Source of the DNA: CAYWNK01 sp047639615
GTDB lineage: Bacteria > Planctomycetota > UBA1135 > GCA-002686595
Direction of reading: 5' to 3'
NCBI GenBank assembly: GCA_047639615.1
Contig: JBLIOL010000043.1
Coordinates: 1-23,724 of the forward strand
Length of the DNA: 23,724 nucleotides
In this document: piece by piece, positions 22,079-23,724 of the stretch
Position numbering within the stretch: position 1 is the stretch's first letter
How the letters are laid out: each line of letters opens with the position of its first letter
Position numbers and translations under genes: made by a program
The notes under the pieces: model-generated
What the model saw: the letters and a program-made list of their open reading frames with translations, nothing else
The model's database searches: none
Told to the model about the DNA's origin: nothing

Positions 22079-23724
22079 GTGTCTAGCACCCCCGAGGGAG
22101 CTCCTGGCGGTTCCCAGGAGGCCAAAAACCAGCCTGCAGACCCCCAGAGGGTGCTTCAGGGGCTCGTGGATAGGGTCACCTACCACGACGAAAGGACCCT
22201 CTATACGGTCCTAAGGGTGGTTCCGGAGCCTGGGAGCTACGTCCCAGAGAGCGGATCGCTGTTTGAAACCCAGCGCGTCACGGCCGTTGGCAAGGCCGAC
22301 AACCTCGGCGAAGGGGCGCGCGTGCGCCTGACCGGTAGCTGGACCAAGCACCGCACCCACGGCCACCAATTCGAGTTCGAGAGCGCCCAGCCCATGGCCC
22401 CCACCGGCCGTAAGGGCCTGGTGCGCTACCTCTCCGGCAAGTCCTTTCCCGGGATCGGGCCGACCACCGCCGAGCGCATCGTGGACGCCCTCGGGGAGGA
22501 GGCCCTGGAGATCATCCGCGAGCGGCCTGAGGAGCTGAAGCAGGTCAAAGGCCTGAAGCCCGCCCAGCGCGAGATGCTGCGCGAGACCGTGGCCCAGGAG
22601 TTGGCCCTGCACGAGACCCTGGCCTTCCTGCTCGGGCTCGGACTCGGACCCGTTCAGACGCGCGCCGTGGTCAAGAAGTTGGGTCCCGAGGCCGAGAGCC
22701 TGGTGCGCCAGGATCCTTGGCGCCTGGCCACGGTGGAGGGCATCGGCTTCGCCACCGCCGACAAGGCCGCCCTAGCCATGGACTTCGAGCGCGACGATCG
22801 CCGGCGCGTGCGGGCAGGCCTGCTGCACGGCCTGAAACGCGAGTCCAGCGATGGCCATAGCCTGGTCTTCTTCGGACGTCTGGTGGAACTAGCCCGCGGC
22901 CTGCTGCAGGAGAGCCTGGCTCGCGGCGCATTCGAGAGCGCGCTGGCGGATCTGGTCGACCAGGACCACGTAGTACTCGAGCGCGACCACATAGCGGGCG
23001 CTGGGGCCGACCCCCAAGCCAACGAAGCCAGCTATCCCGACGACCTGGCCGTCTACCTGCCCTACCTCCACACCAGTGAGTGCGGCGTAACTCAGAGCCT
23101 GGCCGGCCTGCTCGACTGCCAGGTGGCTCACCTGGCCGACGTGTCGGCCCTGGCCAAGGGCGAAAAAGCCGCCGGCATCGACCTCGACCCCGGTCAGCGT
23201 GACGCCGTTGCCCTGCTGCTCTCGCACCCTGTAGCCCTGCTCACCGGCGGCCCCGGCGTGGGCAAGACCACGATCATCCGCTTCGTTGCCAACCTGGCCG
23301 AGCTCGGCGGCGCCGAGATCGCCCTCGCCTCACCCACCGGTCGCGCCGCCAAGCGTCTAGCCGAAGCCACCGGCCGCCCCGCCAAGACCATTCACCGCCT
23401 CTTGGGCTACAACGCCGAGGAAGGCGGCTTCGAGCACAATCGCGAGAAGCCCATCGAGGCCGGCCTCTTGATCGTGGACGAGATTTCCATGCTCGACGTG
23501 GCCTTGGCCCACCACCTGCTCAAGGCAGTAGAGAAGGGCACGCGCCTCGTACTCGTCGGCGACCCCGATCAGCTGCCCTCCGTGGGCGCCGGCAACGTGC
23601 TCGCCGATCTATTGCAGAGCGCTTGCGTGCCCACCGCGCGCCTGACCACCATCTTCCGCCAGGACGGCGCGAGCCTGATCGTCGCCAACGCGCACCGCAT
23701 TCTCGAGGGCGACGACCTGGTCTA
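22079..23724 (+). CDS. recD2: RecD2-type ATP-dependent DNA helicase, 3' end missing
   Basis: The first 548 codons of a RecD2-like (RecD/TraA) superfamily 1B 5'-3' helicase, acting in DNA repair independently of RecBC. The N-terminal OB-like part (LVDRVTYHDERTLYTVLRV; VRLTGSW) is followed by helix-hairpin-helix repeats (FPGIGPTTAERIVDALG; DPWRLATVEGIGFATADK), the hallmark of RecD2 over RecD. Walker A is GGPGVGKTT with Lys396, motif Ia ALASPTGRAAKRL, motif Ib TIHRLLG, Walker B LLIVDEISMLD (Asp467-Glu468) and motif III LVGDPDQLPSVG. The frame is open to the window edge. I placed the start at the GTG at 22079; a GTG at 22151 is a possible alternative, and no in-frame ATG is available. It is divergent from rpsU. 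Confidence 0.92.
   Translation, partial: MSSTPEGAPGGSQEAKNQPADPQRVLQGLVDRVTYHDERTLYTVLRVVPEPGSYVPESGSLFETQRVTAVGKADNLGEGARVRLTGSWTKHRTHGHQFEFESAQPMAPTGRKGLVRYLSGKSFPGIGPTTAERIVDALGEEALEIIRERPEELKQVKGLKPAQREMLRETVAQELALHETLAFLLGLGLGPVQTRAVVKKLGPEAESLVRQDPWRLATVEGIGFATADKAALAMDFERDDRRRVRAGLLHGLKRESSDGHSLVFFGRLVELARGLLQESLARGAFESALADLVDQDHVVLERDHIAGAGADPQANEASYPDDLAVYLPYLHTSECGVTQSLAGLLDCQVAHLADVSALAKGEKAAGIDLDPGQRDAVALLLSHPVALLTGGPGVGKTTIIRFVANLAELGGAEIALASPTGRAAKRLAEATGRPAKTIHRLLGYNAEEGGFEHNREKPIEAGLLIVDEISMLDVALAHHLLKAVEKGTRLVLVGDPDQLPSVGAGNVLADLLQSACVPTARLTTIFRQDGASLIVANAHRILEGDDLV

Overview
This is GC-rich bacterial chromosomal DNA. Several features point to Planctomycetota: a short ECF sigma factor of the planctomycete-enriched type (TIGR02999-like) coupled to a membrane Ser/Thr kinase with an FGE-sulfatase domain; a secreted subtilisin whose C-terminal domain (ending in a GDTWYFQFWYRDP-type motif) I associate with planctomycete exported proteins; and few Shine-Dalgarno sequences. 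The phylum is an inference from memory of these families, not a phylogenetic result.

Layout. 1-5294, minus strand: a compact respiratory complex I operon, nuoA-B-C-D-H-I-J-K (nuoK runs off the edge). nuoD abuts nuoH directly, so nuoE, nuoF and nuoG are absent here. A good -35/-10 pair lies at 5480-5509. 5295-5885: divergent intergenic region. 5886-8309, plus strand: a protein that looks like a radical-SAM barrel without its iron-sulfur cysteines, two strong intergenic hairpins, then an ABC transporter ATPase overlapping a family 2 glycosyltransferase. 8363-12174, minus strand: secreted S8 protease, a broken lipoprotein gene with two YHS-like segments (interrupted by an in-frame TGA and a 13-14 copy 8-bp tandem repeat), and a hotdog acyl-CoA thioesterase. 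12175-12675: a degraded region holding a decayed second copy of the 3' end of the neighbouring hydrolase gene and an orphan reading frame. 12676-14773: alpha/beta hydrolase and, divergently, a multi-pass ABC-2-like permease. 14955-18732, plus strand: ECF sigma factor, Ser/Thr kinase-FGE protein and an unrecognised 204-residue protein, joined by 1-nt and 4-nt overlaps. 18775-21940, minus strand: GT-C glycosyltransferase, RluA-family pseudouridine synthase and ribosomal protein S21. 22079-end, plus strand: RecD2-type helicase, cut by the window edge.

How the genes work together. The nuo genes encode the quinone-reducing and part of the proton-pumping modules of NADH dehydrogenase. The sigma/kinase/unknown trio is probably one signalling unit, with an external FGE-fold sensor, a cytoplasmic kinase, and a sigma factor and small protein as candidate outputs. 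The ABC ATPase lacks an adjacent permease; the unpaired permease at 13301-14773 is a candidate partner.

Most noteworthy: (1) the cysteine-less radical-SAM-like protein (5886-6653), whose aligned cluster motif reads Ser-x3-Ala-x2-Cys; (2) the disrupted YHS-like lipoprotein, whose in-frame TGA is followed by a SECIS-like hairpin and then an 8-bp minisatellite; (3) the decayed paralogous hydrolase tail; (4) the sigma-kinase-unknown module.
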